A stretch of 64,000 bases of DNA, taken from positions 64,953,423-65,017,422 of the forward strand of contig OY755237.1 of assembly GCA_963576725.1 (NCBI GenBank), given 5' to 3'. This DNA comes from Azorinus chamasolen (taxonomy: Eukaryota > Mollusca > Bivalvia > Cardiida > Solecurtidae). The notes under the pieces were generated by a model that saw only the letters and a list, made by a program, of their open reading frames with translations, was not told where the DNA came from and ran no database searches. Shown here in pieces: positions 1 to 10,452 of the stretch (position 1 is its first letter; each line of letters opens with the position of its first letter). The position numbers and the translations under genes were made by a program.

Positions 1-226
1 AAAACACATTTCTCCTTCTTTACCCATGCCCTGTTGTGTAATTACATATATCTTCACTGTGTACAAGTATTTCGCTGTGCAATCACTGCTGTGGGGTGCA
101 CTGGTTGCACAATCAACTTGTAAATAGTGCAGACCCTGATGAGACAGCTCCTACAGGAGCTGTCTCATCTGGGTCTTCACTGTTTACAGGTAGGTATATT
201 GACGTGAAAAGCAAGCGAAGGGTTAA
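1..226 (-). mobile_element. T-A hairpin MITE, cut by window edge
   Basis: First of nine T-A copies. A complete T-A is about 248 bp, begins TTAACCCTTCGCTTGCT, ends AGCAAGCGAAGGGTTAA, and carries a central hairpin around CAGCTCCTGCAGGAGCTG. Plus orientation is defined here as the end with CTATTCACGTCAATATACC first. This copy is reversed and lacks its first ~20 bases at the window edge. The hairpin spans roughly 121-177 with a T opposite T mismatch. TTAA ends and CCC/GGG termini fit piggyBac-type non-autonomous elements; no transposase is present. Open frames across it are a by-product of the repeat. Confidence 0.8.
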
Positions 227-337
227 AAGTATGTCTGCTCAGAATTGCACCTGGTGCAAGTTTGACTTGTTCCAATACGATCAAGCTTTTGAGAGTACTA
301 ATCGAGTGTCATGACACAAGCTTTTAGGAAACTACAA

Positions 338-545
338 TAACACTCGTCTAAACCGGAGAAACCGGAATTCAAATAGGAAAGACTTTACACAGTTTAGGCA
401 GGTGACTACTTAAGTCAGGGTGAAAGACATGCAGCAAGCTCATTTAGGAGCTTTCTGCTTGACTTACGCCCTGCATTAAGCTGCCACCAGCCTCCAAGAC
501 AGATATATATACTAAGTTAAAAGCCCGGTTTAGACGGGATTTAAT
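338..545. mobile_element. P-type foldback MITE, decayed
   Basis: Ends carry TCTAAACCGG and CCGGTTTAGACGGG in inverted order. The interior has CAGGTGACTACTTAAGTCAGG matched by CCTGCATTAAGCTGCCACC, with AGGAGCTTTCTGC near the centre. This is the same internal palindrome as better P copies at 39416 and 24321. Terminal CAGTA is lost. Confidence 0.55.
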
Positions 546-640
546 GTGTATTGTCCAAGTGTCAAACATCTGGATTACTCGGCGTTTCATCTGGATCCAG
601 GGTGATTGCAAATGCGATAGTGGTTAGCGGGGTAAAAGTT
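545..640. mobile_element. T-C hairpin remnant
   Basis: Contains GAGTGTCAAACATCTGGA-like and TTACTCGGCG, then TCATCTGGATCCAGG, which are pieces of the T-C hairpin. Both termini are unrecognisable. Confidence 0.4.
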
Positions 641-702
641 ATTAGTGTAGCAGAGGTCCAGATAAGAAACGGAAATTTAAACATTTTCAAGAATAACTTT
701 TT

Positions 703-838
703 CCACCAAAGCCTATACTGTGACCACTCTTTAGAATCGTCTTGAAGAGACTATTCTAAAGGGTGGTCACAGTATAGGCTTTGGTCTCAAAGAGACGATT
801 CTAAAGAGTGCATGGTCACAGTATATGCTTCGGTGGAG
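703..838. mobile_element. K-family hairpin element
   Basis: A nearly perfect ~40-bp stem runs from CCACCAAAGCCTATACTGTG (703) to its complement ending near 785, followed by a third, diverged copy of one arm up to GGTGGAGAAA. The same ends (TTTCTCCACC / GGTGGAGAAA) and GACCACTCTTTAGAAT core recur at 51320-51401, so this is a dispersed foldback rather than a chance hairpin. Confidence 0.6.
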
Positions 839-845
839 AAATGGC

Positions 846-1708
846 GATTTTAATATATAGGTATATGCACTTTTATCTGTAGCTCTAGTGTAGTATGTCA
901 GTAGCGTGCGCTACCAGCGAGTTGTAGGCGTGGAAATTGGAGACCTGAGTAAAATAATAGATTGGGAAGGTGAAGTATTGGAAAGTACCAGAGCCCCGCT
1001 AGCATCTCTAAGAGATTTAGCTGGTGCTCTTGACAAATGGGGCTCGGATTAAGTCAGTGAAGTAATGATAGATGTATATCCGTTAAGGATCGCTAATTGA
1101 AAGAGGCAAAGAAATCAATGGCCATTCATGTTGACCTTTGATCAGGAAAATAGCAAACACATCGAAATTTATCACCTGACACTGCTTGTATCCAAGTTAA
1201 TAAACGAGCTCGTGTTTTTACACGACATTTGTGTAATATAACACTAAAATGACGTAAGCAAATCAGTCTGATTGATTACTGCCATTGAAATAATAGAAAA
1301 AAACCGTGCATTTTGCTTGCTATTTTTTGTGTTATGTTTTAAAAAGCACTTTATACGCGTTCATGTACTCGCTAAGCCTTGTATCATATCTATTTCAGTG
1401 AACTTGGTTTGGTAAAAATCAATAGTAAATGAACTCTAATGAAATATCCTCTGTATATATAAACAAGGATATAACAGCAGGGATCATACCATTATAGCAA
1501 TATCGTAAACACAACACAACCGCTGCATCAGAGACTGATTAGGATATATACTGTTTTGTATGTGTGTATCATTTGACAGTGTTGGTAGTGCTTAATTCAA
1601 CATATTTCCAGCACTGCTCGAGAACCACACTGTCAATCCTATAGCGTGGTCAATAATTCCCGGATGTCTGTGTAATTCCGTCATTGTCGTGGTCATTTAT
1701 GTTTGATA
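846..1708. other. No gene seen
   Basis: AT-rich sequence without a convincing frame. Only small inverted pairs are visible, for example GAGCCCC at 991 against GGGGCTC at 1039, and ACAGTGTTGG against CCACACTGT near 1577-1633. Confidence 0.5.
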
Positions 1709-2231
1709 TACAGTAAAGGCTCGCTAATGCAACCACCCAAAAGACGTCTAATGTTGGATTTTAAAAACAGGTGGCAGATTAGTGCAGGACAAAAGTGATA
1801 CATACATTTTGTGATATATTCAATTTATTATATACCTGTTAAAAGTGTTTTAATAAAAGAACACAAAAGAACGCCAATATTCTAATTCCTTTTATTCAAA
1901 TACATTGCGTTTATAAAAATAGACGCGTCTCCTGTGCCTCACGGAAATTTACGGCTATTGCTGAGCGAAAGTAGTTCCACTTTTCGACATGAAAATAAGG
2001 ATCTTGTATTGCACGCTTGCAATACGGAAAATTTATCTGAGAAGTTTAGTGCATGATCGAATGCAATCGTATTTTGCTGCAGAAACTGACAGGTATATAA
2101 TAACTAAAGATATACAGAAATATCCTATATGAGCTTTCTGCATCATGTTTGCCCTGCATTAGGCAACCACCTGCTTTCACGGTATCCTGTATTCATAAAT
2201 CATGTGTTCGCTTTAGCGAGACTCTACTGTA
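1709..2231. mobile_element. P-type MITE split by ~320-bp insertion
   Basis: The left end is TA-CAGTAAAGGCTCGCTAATGC at 1709 and the right end is CTTTAGCGAGACTCTACTG-TA at 2231. The left arm reaches CAGGTGGCAGATTAGTGCAGG and the right arm resumes near 2112 with ATGAGCTTTCTGC and CCTGCATTAGGCAACCACCTG. The intervening ~1800-2112 has no counterpart in ~190-bp P copies and is unidentified AT-rich DNA. Confidence 0.6.
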
Positions 2232-2858
2232 TTATCTGCTCTACCAGAATTTATGGATGGCATTGCTCAAGCTGAAGAATGCTAATTGGATAATAGATCT
2301 AAATCACGTACCGTATATTATGTCAGCAACTGCAATGTTTCTTCTGTGACTTGTTTCAGTATCATAAACTTTAATCAGTGACGAAATACGGGCCATCGGG
2401 ACGCTTAAATAGCGAGCACTGCATACCGTCTACGGAATGTAAATGGTGCGTCAGAAAATTGGGAGTTACATCAGGATCTGTGGTTTATGTAAGACTGAGT
2501 CAACCTCTAGATAATGTTTAATCGAGCAAATAAGACCTTTGCTAACAGTGTAGACACAAAGCAGATGGTTCCTAGAAAGGCATTTGATCAGAGCCTGCGC
2601 GGATTGTCATAAAGATCATTTTCTTCGGTGGTTTTTCATACAATGTTTTCTTAAATTTATATTCAGAAAGGGAGATGACAGTTTTAATTGTTCAGAAAAT
2701 TAAAGGTTAAAGTTCCTGTAGATACGCGCGGCTAGCAAACACACCAAGTAGCTATAAGTAGACACCATGGCATGGATGCGCTCTTTGTTTGGGGTAGGGT
2801 CTATTCAGTAGGGTCTATTCTTATTCCGCCTCTCTCTATACAAAATACACATTCCTCA
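2232..2858. other. No gene seen
   Basis: Unique-looking AT-rich sequence with no supported frame, RNA gene or clear repeat. A short direct repeat, GGGTCTATTC, occurs near 2797-2820. Confidence 0.5.
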
Positions 2859-3073
2859 TTAACCCTTTCGCTGCCAATGCCGGATCTGTGATTACCTATG
2901 CAAACAGTTTGGATCCAGATGAGACGCCGAGTAACTCGGCGTCTCATCAGGATCCAAACTGTTTGTTACTGTTACTATGTTTTTGAAACAAAAATGAAGA
3001 AAATCAAAAAAATAAAAAATTGTAGCAGACGACAAAGTTAGCAGACGACAGAGTTTGGCAGCGAAAGGGTTAA
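2859..3073 (-). mobile_element. T-C hairpin MITE
   Basis: Bounded by TTAACCCTTTCGCTGCCAA and GCAGCGAAAGGGTTAA. The hairpin core is GGATCCAGATGAGACGCCGA with its complement around TAACTCGGCGTC. The long arm has two GCAGACGACA motifs (reverse of TGTCGTCTGC). The A opposite A mismatch is present. Plus orientation is defined as the TGTCGTCTGC arm first, so this copy is reversed. Ends and core are almost intact. Confidence 0.8.
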
Positions 3074-4110
3074 ATACAGGGACTCTAGGAGGAGATTCAT
3101 ATATATTTGCCAGAGGTGTAAACATAAACACAAGAGCTGTCTAGCATTGAATTTTACCCCTGCCTTCGTGGCAATGTCATGGCTAAATCTTCCTGTGTTC
3201 ATGTGCCATTATAAAAAATAATGATATCCAGGATATCTTTAGTTCTTACATGAATATTGATAGAGTAAAGGATTAAACAAAGACAGATAACTCACATCCC
3301 TGTATTTGTATAAAGCTCAAGTATCATCGCTTAACATTGTTATATAAAGTGTATACATGTATTTGCTTGTTATTATAATTTAAGAAAAGAACAAAGTTTG
3401 ATATTCATGGCTCATATCTAGTCTTTATTTATTGATCCACTCTATTGTATGAACTCTAAGCAGCCTCTAAAGAATTTGCTCCCCTGTTTTGTCAGTCAAC
3501 ACAAGATGGTATAGAACAGCCGTTAATCGAGCATTCAACTTGTGACAAGTTCGTGGCGTTCCTAAGCCGTATCAATTTCCCCAGAAAGAACATGAACTTC
3601 ATTTTATCTTCCTTTTAACGATTGACATTTACTCTCAAGATATACCCTTATTCTAATGAGTAATCAATCCATGTCCTTTAACAATTATCAACGTTGTAGA
3701 TTGCCTAATACTGTCCACATATAACGGGTTCCTGCCTGTTTTTAATATCCGGACAATTTCAGGCAATGGCAACACGTTAATACACAAAAGCACGTGCTTA
3801 TTTAATCTCTATAGTTGCATGTGGTCGTTAGTGGGAGATTAACTCGAAGCTCCCTTATGGTTTTAAGAACTTGCTATCATTTTGTGTTTTTGTTTATAAC
3901 AAGACAGGCTGTTGTTGATCCTGTTAGGGCAGCTGCTTGTGGACACAACTCAGCTGTCAGTAAAATAAACAATCAAACCACAGGTCCCGGATTATACATT
4001 GACCTATGGACTTTAGAAAACCACATTTGTAGTGGTTTTGATACGGACACGTGCTATATGTACAATTCAACTGAGTTCAACGTGTTGTATTGGGTAACAC
4101 GTTTACGCAT
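3074..4110. other. No supported gene; T-B long-arm trace
   Basis: A T-B-like long-arm segment (GTGTTCATGTGCCATTATAAA) lies near 3192-3250. An open frame of 109 codons starts at 3815 but has no recognisable domain, no splice context and runs into a hairpin remnant; I do not call it a gene. Confidence 0.45.
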
Positions 4111-4310
4111 TTGTAAACAGAGTAAATCCAGATCAGAAGGCTGAAGTAGGAGACGTCTGATCTGGGTCTACTCTGTTCTATATTAATTAATATAGATCTG
4201 ATTCTACAGTTTCTATCAAAACCAAAAACATTCTTGTGTACATATGCCATATTATAAATTCAGCAAAATAAATATTCATGATGTCATTATTTTTAACAGG
4301 AATAATATAT
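4111..4310 (+). mobile_element. T-B element, termini decayed
   Basis: Hairpin AACAGAGTAAATCCAGATCA to TGATCTGGGTCTACTCTGTT at 4117-4180. The long arm follows, with CATATGCCATATTATAAATT and ATTCATGATGTCATTATTT. Neither TTAA terminus is clear. Confidence 0.5.
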
Positions 4311-4527
4311 ATGGAAAGACTACACGTACTTCATTGAATAATGCATGTACTACAGTATTGAGTTTGTTTGATATCTCAGTAAAGCATGAACTACTGGTAT
4401 TGTATGTGTTTGTTATCTTAATAATGTATGGACTTCTAGCATTGTTTTTTCGTTAACTAAATACTGCATGAACTACTAGAACTGGGTATGTGTGATTTAA
4501 GAAATAATAAATTCATACCAGTGTTTT

Positions 4528-4564
4528 ATCGTGCAATCCAACACGTGTTCGATTGCACGATAAA
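4528..4564. repeat. 36-bp palindrome
   Basis: TTATCGTGCAATC is separated by CAACACGTGTTCG from its complement ATTGCACGATAA. An AAAGGGTTAA terminus follows at 4577-4586, so this may be the core of another TTAA element whose left end is lost. Confidence 0.5.
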
Positions 4565-4915
4565 TTTATATGAAAGAAAGGGTTAAAGAAGAGACTTTAT
4601 CCTTCACCACATCTGCGTTCGATAAGAGACGAAACCAAGTTATTTTCTACGCTTGCTATGGAAAGCGTCTATTACATAACCATGTTCGGATCGCATCACT
4701 CTTTTTTCTCGTTGACTTAAATCTAAGGTTTTAAACTATGAGACATTCGATAGTCACACCCTCGCATATTTAGGCAAATTTAAACACTAACTTATACAGG
4801 GCATATCGACACAATTTCGAGATTGGAGATTGGCATCAGCGCATTGTTTTGTTCTTTTTAACCTTCACTATAATAAATAGAAAACTTTATATGTCGTGAC
4901 GCAATCTCGCTTTTA

Positions 4916-5165
4916 TTAACCCTTCGCTTGCTATTCACGTCAATATACCTACCTGTAAATAGTGAAGACCCAGATGAGACAGCTCCTGCAGGAGCTGTCT
5001 GATCAGGGTCTGCACTATTTACAAATTGATTGTGCAACCAGTGCACTCCACAGCAGTGATTGCACACCGAAATACTTGTACACAGTGAAGATATATGTAA
5101 TTATACAACAGGGCATGGGTAAAGAAGGAGAAATTTATTTTAAAATTCAGCAAGAGAAGGGTTAA
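4916..5165 (+). mobile_element. T-A hairpin MITE, complete
   Basis: Complete copy with TTAACCCTTCGCTTGCT at the left and AGCAAGAGAAGGGTTAA at the right. The hairpin GACCCAGATGAGACAGCTCC pairs with GTCTGATCAGGGTC and keeps the A opposite A mismatch. Good reference copy in plus orientation. Confidence 0.88.
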
Positions 5166-5339
5166 TATTATTGCTTGAAACACATTCGCATAGTTTCGTC
5201 AATACCTTCATTCTAGTATGTCTTACCCTAGAATGTTATGTTACTATCAATCGTGAAAAACCACGAGGGCGTTACTAGGAAATTCGTAATATGTGTTCGA
5301 TGCGGGTTCATTGCGCAGATTCTAAGAAGGTCTGTAGTA

Positions 5340-5625
5340 ATCCATTTTGAAATAACGTTGCACTTTGAAATAAACTATTTCAAAACGGGATGAAGTTAAA
5401 TTTAATGTGCAATTTTCGATGCCAACCCGTTTTGAAATAACGTTGGACTTTGAAATTATTATTTCTAAACGGGTAGAAGTTAATTTCAAAGTGCTATTTT
5501 CGATGCGAACCCGTTTTGAAATAAAGTTACACTTTAAAATAATTATTTCAAAACAGGTTGCAGTTGATTTCAATGTGCAATTTTCGATGTCAACCCGTTT
5601 TGAAATAAAGTATAAATTGAAATAA
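5340..5625. repeat. 84-bp tandem repeat, ~3.4 copies
   Basis: TTTTCGATG followed by AACCCGTTTTGAAATAA recurs at 5413, 5497 and 5581, an exact 84-bp period, with a diverged first copy from 5340. Each unit holds inverted pieces (CCCGTTTTGAAATAA against TTATTTCAAAACGGG), so units fold. Open frames on both strands follow from the 84-base (28-codon) period. Confidence 0.75.
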
Positions 5626-5819
5626 AACTGACAAAAGTACTTTTCACTGCATGGATATAGTGAAAACAGAATACATTCAAACTCATATTGATCTCCACTT
5701 ATGATATTTCCATTGTATGTAGACTCATGGCGTCAAGACGGCGCCATTTGACGTCACAGACTTAAAACGCATAACGGGTCGCATTTAGCCTGTTTTAAGG
5801 GATCATCATACAGTATCCC

Positions 5820-5962
5820 CTTCTAAACCGGAATTTTAATTAAGAACATTTCAGGTAGTTTTAGGCAGATCGCTGATTAATGCAGGATGAAAGTCATACA
5901 GCAAAACATTTATTTGTGAGCTTACTACATGACTTTTAACCTGCATTCAGCTGCTTCTTGGC
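5820..5962. mobile_element. P-type fragment
   Basis: TCTAAACCGGAATTTTAATT opens the fragment, then TTAATGCAGGATGAAAGTCA and ACTTTTAACCTGCATTCAGC as paired arms. It ends against the T-B element at 5963 and lacks the second terminus. Confidence 0.5.
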
Positions 5963-6173
5963 TTAACCCATTCCCTGTTATGTACATTTGTATTCATGTA
6001 TGAAATAATGTTAACATGAACATTATTAAGCAAAAACTGTAAAATCAGATATATATCATGTCAAAAGCAAACAGAGAAGATCCTGATCAGACGGCTCGTA
6101 TAGGAGCCGTCAGATCTGGATCTACTCTGTATGCAAATGCGTGAAAATACCTTTACAAGAGGGAAAGGATTAA
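5963..6173 (-). mobile_element. T-B hairpin MITE
   Basis: TTAACCCATTCCCTG at the left, GAGGGAAAGGATTAA at the right. The hairpin is GATCCTGATCAGACGGCTCG/TATA/GGAGCCGTCAGATCTGGATC inside CAAACAGAG...CTCTGTATGC arms. T-B has one short arm (~50 bp, with a CAAATGCGTGAAAA-type sequence) and one long arm; plus orientation is short arm first, so this copy is reversed. Confidence 0.75.
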
Positions 6174-6487
6174 AGATAGGCACTGGTACTAATTTTAATG
6201 TCTCGATTACAAGCAGTGTTGTTTAGGTTTTCCCTATTTTCAACAGGTAGTCCTAGTTTACAAGATTTATGAAAAGATACGGCCATATTTTATTTGTTAA
6301 GCGCAATAAACAAATGCCTTATCCTGTTAATAGATCTGGAACACTGAATATGTCATATAGCGCGCTGAATTATGAGACGATTAAAATGCTAATTGGTCCT
6401 GCAAATGAACGATATATTGGAATAAACTGATTTATTTTGATAAGAACCCGTACTGACCTATATTTGATTTCTATCCAAATAAGTATA

Positions 6488-6683
6488 CCCTCGCTTATTC
6501 GAACACTCAAAGAATTACATGTATCATTAACGGTTTTTGAGACACGTGTCTTCTTAATGCAGGGTGAAAGATATGCCGAAAGTTTCCCTCGGAACCTTTT
6601 TGCATTACTTTTACCCTGCTTTCAGCAACCACCGGCCTAAAAGTTCTCATTATTAAATATTCTAGTTATCGAGGTCTTACTGT
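6488..6683. mobile_element. P-type MITE
   Basis: CCCTCGCTTATTCGAAC at the left and TTATCGAGGTCTTACTGTAC at the right are degraded ends. Arms TTAATGCAGGGTGAAAGATA and TTACCCTGCTTTCAGCAACC pair around a centre with GAAAGTTTCCCTCGGAACC. Confidence 0.55.
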
Positions 6684-6944
6684 ACAGACCAGACATGGAT
6701 ACATGACTTTCAAGAACTTTCTCAACGTATAGCTTCGCCGATATAAGCTACAGAAAAGTCTCATTTCAACCACCTCTCAAAAGATATATGTTTTTGCATT
6801 TCAAAACATAATGGGCAGTTATGGATGAATTATGCATTTCTGTTATTACTTATATTTGTACAGTAAATATTTAAAAGTGAATTGTTGGCTTAGACGAAAA
6901 ATTGAGGATTCGATCTATATAAATTCTGATGGGTGATGATCCCC

Positions 6945-7110
6945 CGAAAGCAAACATTGCAACACAAAAAGAGAAAATTGCAGACTCGGTTTTATTGAGT
7001 CTGTTCATGAGCAGTAATTGAAAGTGCAACACTGCTCACGCCCCCTAGCACCGGCTTAAGCGGTATTCAATTTTCAGAACAAGAAGTACTGAAATTCATG
7101 ATATCGAAGG
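6945..7110 (-). repeat. Family J dispersed repeat
   Basis: Shares CGAAAGCAAACATTGCAACA-type start, AATTGCAGACTCGGTTTTAT, TGTTCATGAGCAGTAATTGA and CACCGGCTTAAGCGGTATTC with copies at 33055, 36765, 37095 and 52055. No coding or structural hallmark identifies the class; a SINE or LINE tail is possible. Confidence 0.55.
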
Positions 7111-7129
7111 ATCAGAAGGTATAACAACA

Positions 7130-7230
7130 CTGAGAACAGAGCCGATCCAGATTAGTCAATTCCTACAGGAGCCGTCAGATCTGGGTCTACTCTGTTTTCA
7201 AAGGCGTGAAGACGTGTTTATATGAAAGAA
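7130..7230 (-). mobile_element. T-B hairpin fragment
   Basis: AACAGAGCCGATCCAGATTA then CCTACAGGAGCCGTCAGATCT and GGGTCTACTCTGTTTTC, followed by the T-B short arm AAAGGCGTGAAGACGTGTTT. The TTAA terminus is missing. Confidence 0.5.
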
Positions 7231-7244
7231 ATATACCAATGAGC

Positions 7245-7343
7245 ATTCCGTACTGCTTGAACTCTGCATTGGTCAGTCCCCTGCTCTGAAGGTATCTGTG
7301 ATTTTTTCAATACAGTCGCTATAGAGATGTTGTACTGTACACC
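7245..7343. mobile_element. P-type right-half fragment
   Basis: CTCTGCATTGGTCAGTCCCC resembles the P inner arm and CGCTATAGAGATGTTGTACTG-TA is a P right end. The left arm is missing. Confidence 0.4.
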
Positions 7344-7365
7344 TCAGAGGCAGTAGATGTCAACC

Positions 7366-7615
7366 TTAACCCTTCGCTTGCTGAATTTTAAAATACATTT
7401 CTCCTTCTTTACCCATGCCCTGTTGTATAGTTACATATATCTTCACTGTCTACAAGTATTTCGCTGTGCACTGACTGCTGTGGGGTGCACTGGTTGCACA
7501 ATCAACTTGTAAATAGTGCAGACCCTGATGAGACAGCTCCTGCAGGAGCTGTCTCATCTGGGTCTTCACTATTTACAGGTAGGTATATTGACGTGAATAG
7601 CAAGCGAAGGGTTAA
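7366..7615 (-). mobile_element. T-A hairpin MITE, complete
   Basis: Complete reversed copy, TTAACCCTTCGCTTGCT to AGCAAGCGAAGGGTTAA. The hairpin GACCCTGATGAGACAGCTCC/TGCA/GGAGCTGTCTCATCTGGGTC has the T opposite T mismatch. Very close to the copies at 28230 and 57154, suggesting fairly recent spread. Confidence 0.88.
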
Positions 7616-7852
7616 GCTTTGTTTAACAATTGTCTGCAAATATTGTCGTCAACTTCAATGCTCAAAAGTGATCATTCTTGCAGTACATCTGTTGTCAGAG
7701 ACATAATAACAGTTCGAAGCCTCGTGAGAAGCCGTGTTCTCCTGTGTTTTATCTGGATCCATACTATTTGCACATGCATGCTATTACATGCACCAGCAGA
7801 GGACTGAAGACTCATAAATACGCATGCGTGATATACTAGTGATAATGATACT

Positions 7853-7905
7853 TGACCCTTTACTCCATAAAAACGCATTTCTACGTCTTTGCAAACAGAT
7901 TTTTT
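7853..7905 (+). mobile_element. T-B terminal stub
   Basis: GACCCTTTACTCCATAAAAA, CATTTCTACGTC and TTTGCAAACAGA are the T-B short arm up to the hairpin base, where the sequence changes to a T run. The element is cut at the hairpin. Confidence 0.45.
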
Positions 7906-7911
7906 TTTACT

Positions 7912-8140
7912 TTAACCCTTTCTTCAATAAATACGCCTTTCTACGCCTCTGTAATAACCACTTCTTGAAACAATTGTGATAAATAGAGCATTTGCTCCTA
8001 TAGGAGCAAATGCTCTATTTATCACAATGGTTCCAAACTATAAAATTCTAAAATTTACTTTTCTCTAGTAAATGCTCCTTTTTGGGTAGATTCATTTAAA
8101 TATGTTGGGTCTAAAAATAGCCTATGGAGGAAAGGGTTAA
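7912..8140 (+). mobile_element. T-D hairpin MITE
   Basis: TTAACCCTTTCTTCAATAAA to GAGGAAAGGGTTAA. T-D is recognised by TTGTGATAAATAGAGCATTT, centre GCTCCTATAGGAGC, and its complement, then TTTTCTCTAGTAAATGCTCC and GGTAGATTCATT in the long arm. This copy has an almost perfect ~50-bp hairpin (about 7965-8030). Ten copies occur in the window, five in each orientation; plus is short arm first. Confidence 0.82.
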
Positions 8141-8224
8141 ACCTATTATCGTGCTGAAACATTATGTCTGCAAAATCTCTGATCTGTTGCATTTCTAACT
8201 TATTTCGTATCAGTAGAAGCATTT

Positions 8225-8315
8225 ATGAAAGTGTTGTCCGAGTGTCAAATAGCTTGGTTCCTGATGAGATGCCGAGTTACTCGGCGTCTCATCTGGATCT
8301 AAATGCAAACCCGAT
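8225..8315 (+). mobile_element. T-C/C2 hairpin fragment
   Basis: CCGAGTGTCAAATAGCTTGG, TCCTGATGAGATGCCGAGTT and ACTCGGCGTCTCATCTGGAT form the T-C hairpin with the T opposite T mismatch. Flanking arms are short and degraded. Confidence 0.55.
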
Positions 8316-8433
8316 CGCACTTAGCATGATAAGTGTGAAGGTATATTCACTTTGAGATGTGCAAACCGATTGCGTTTTTGTACGATTATACTGCCAACCA
8401 TCTCATAATTCACATTTCTGTTTGCAATATTCA

Positions 8434-8641
8434 TACAGTAAATTCTCGCTAATGCGACCACTGGAAAGAAGTAAACTTCTGGATTTTCAAAACAGGTGGT
8501 AGCTTAATGAGGGAAAAAGGTTATACAGAAAGCTTCAGTATGAGCTTACTGTATTATTTGCATCCTGCATTAAGCACCCACCTGCTTTTACAGACACGTG
8601 TGTGTTAAATTATGCGAACGCGTTAGCGCGACTTTACTGTA
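8434..8641. mobile_element. P-type MITE, complete
   Basis: TA-CAGTAAATTCTCGCTAATG at the left and GCGTTAGCGCGACTTTACTG-TA at the right. Internal arms CAGGTGGTAGCTTAATGAGG and CCTGCATTAAGCACCCACCTG pair. TA flanks and CAGTA ends are of the pogo/Tc1-mariner MITE type. No transposase is inside. Confidence 0.7.
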
Positions 8642-8852
8642 TAAAACCTATATATCTAATCGTTTTAGGTTTAATATTACATGTTATGTACAAATCACTG
8701 AAAGGTCGCGCAAAAACGGCAAACAAAACAACACGGCGACCGTATAACACGTCAAGAAAGCGCCAGATGTTTGAAATTATTTCCAGAAAGGGTACAGCAC
8801 ACCAAAACCATTTGTCAAGTTGTTGGAGGACAGAAAACATTCACATAATCCT

Positions 8853-9002
8853 TACAACAGAGTCTCGTTAATGCGACTACATATTGTATGTAAAATAGGT
8901 GATTGCTTAGCGTAGAAAGCTCCTATACTCGTATGTTCTGCATTAAGATATATACCTGTTTTAAAATCCTATGGGTCGTTGTATTAGTGAGACTTTACTG
9001 TA
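8853..9002. mobile_element. P-type MITE
   Basis: CAGAGTCTCGTTAATGCGAC at the left and TATTAGTGAGACTTTACTG-TA at the right. Centre AGAAAGCTCCTATACTCG then TTCTGCATTAAG. The inner right arm is shortened. Confidence 0.6.
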
Positions 9003-9227
9003 TGTTGATATTGATTTTGTTATTGTATATTGAGTCAGAAACAGAATAGTAAACGGAAATAGGGTTCATATAAATGGCACTGACTCCAGGACAGATCATT
9101 GGATATATCGGAAATTGTCATCTAATGAATTAATGGCTCGAGCAAATCAATGTGAGGAGATTCGGAACAACGTGGTGTTAGCAAGGTTTAAGTTACCGAC
9201 ACATTTATAGATCGCATCTACGGGTAG

Positions 9228-9295
9228 AATATCTTTCTGCATGATTTTCATCCAACATTAAGCTTTCACCTGTCTCTAAGACAGATATTTATACT
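9228..9295. mobile_element. P-type inner-arm fragment
   Basis: TTCTGCATGATTTTCATCCA and ACATTAAGCTTTCACCTGTC match the P right inner arm. No terminus. Confidence 0.35.
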
Positions 9296-9328
9296 AAAGC
9301 TGACGTCCGTTAGAGTGGTTGGACTGCA

Positions 9329-10017
9329 TCTGCTACAGACACGTGTAAAGTAGAAGACTTCCGGCTGCATTTGTTATAACAACATTGTATAGTAGAATAC
9401 TTCCAACTGTATTTATTACAGATACATTGTATAGTAGAATACTTCCAGCTGTATTTGTTAGAGAAACAATGTAAAGTAGAATACTTCCAACTTTATTTGT
9501 TACAAATATATTGTATAGAAGAATACTTCCGGCTGTATTTGTTACAGATACATTGTATAGTGGAATACGCCCAACTGTTTTTGTTACAGATACATTGTAT
9601 AGTAGAATACTTCCGGCTGTATTTGTAACAGATACATTGTTTAGTAGAATACTTCCAGCTGTATTTGTTACAGATACATTGTATAGTAGAATACTTCCGG
9701 CTGTATTTGTTACAGAAACATTGTATTGTAGAATACTTCCGGCTGTATTTGTTACAGATACATTGTATAGTAGAATACTTCCGACTGTATTTGTTACAGA
9801 AACATTGTATAGTAGAAGACTTCCGTCTGTTTATGTTACAGAAACATTGTATAGTAGAATACTTCCGTCTGTATTTGTTACAGAAACATTGTATAGTAGA
9901 ATACTTCCAACTGTATTTGTTACAGATACATTGTATAGTAGAATACTTCCGACTGTATTTGTTACAGATACATTGTATAGTGGAATACTTCCAACTGTAT
10001 TTGTTACAGATACATAT
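9329..10017. repeat. 42-bp minisatellite, ~16 copies
   Basis: Unit is AGTAGAATACTTCCGGCTGT + ATTTGTTACAGATACATTGT + AT, period 42. Variation is concentrated at the GG/AA/GA after CTTCC and at GATA/GAAA. Since 42 is 14 codons, long frames appear in two phases (9511-10059 and 9665-10024) giving 14-residue peptide repeats such as RILPAVFVTDTLYS; I see no promoter, splice signal or non-repeat exon, so I treat these frames as incidental. Confidence 0.88.
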
Positions 10018-10054
10018 ACTTTAAGCTGTTCGTTTAATTCTTTTCTTTTAATGT

Positions 10055-10125
10055 CCTAAAGGAGCTTTCTTTCTGCATAACTTTTGTCTAGCATTAAGTT
10101 ATCATCTGTTTTAAAAATTCAGAAT
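10055..10125. mobile_element. P-type inner-arm fragment
   Basis: AAAGGAGCTTTCTTTCTGCA, ACTTTTGTCTAGCATTAAG and ATCATCTGTTTTAAAA follow the P right arm. It abuts the minisatellite. Confidence 0.4.
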
Positions 10126-10224
10126 GCTAGTTCCCTGCGCAGTACAAAACAAGAGTAGACTCCCTCTAGAGACCATTCTGCGAATAAACATGCGTCTTAT
10201 ATAGCAGGTGACTGTTCTATAATT

Positions 10225-10452
10225 ATTCCCAATTTCTGTACCTATTGAACACTCATTTGACAAATAATTATAATGAAATATGGAAGATGGAACAGTTTAA
10301 CCATTTTGGAAAGTAAAGAATCATAATTATTTATCAAATTTCATTAGCAAACAGGGCAGACCCTGATCAGACGGCTCCTATAGTAGCCGTCTGATATGGG
10401 TCTACTCTGTTCGCAAATGCATGAAAAAGCGTTTGTATGAGGGGAAGGGTCG
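10225..10452 (-). mobile_element. T-B MITE, termini mutated
   Basis: Long arm with TATGGAAGATGGAACAGTTT and CATTTTGGAAAGTAAAGAAT, then hairpin GACCCTGATCAGACGGCTCC/TATA/GTAGCCGTCTGATATGGGTC, then short arm CGCAAATGCATGAAAAAGCG. Right end reads GGGTCGA instead of GGGTTAA. Confidence 0.65.

Noticed and set aside
96..314. Recurring 44-residue frame (MHWLHNQ...NSADPDETAPAGAV) in T-A copies
   Set aside because: It appears wherever T-A appears because the DNA is repeated. It runs through the hairpin and the TIR, and the opposite strand is open as well, so it is not evidence of a conserved gene.
4962..5165. 67-residue frame beginning MKTQMRQLLQEL on T-A plus strand
   Set aside because: Same reason: a repeat-borne frame that starts inside the palindrome and ends at the TIR.
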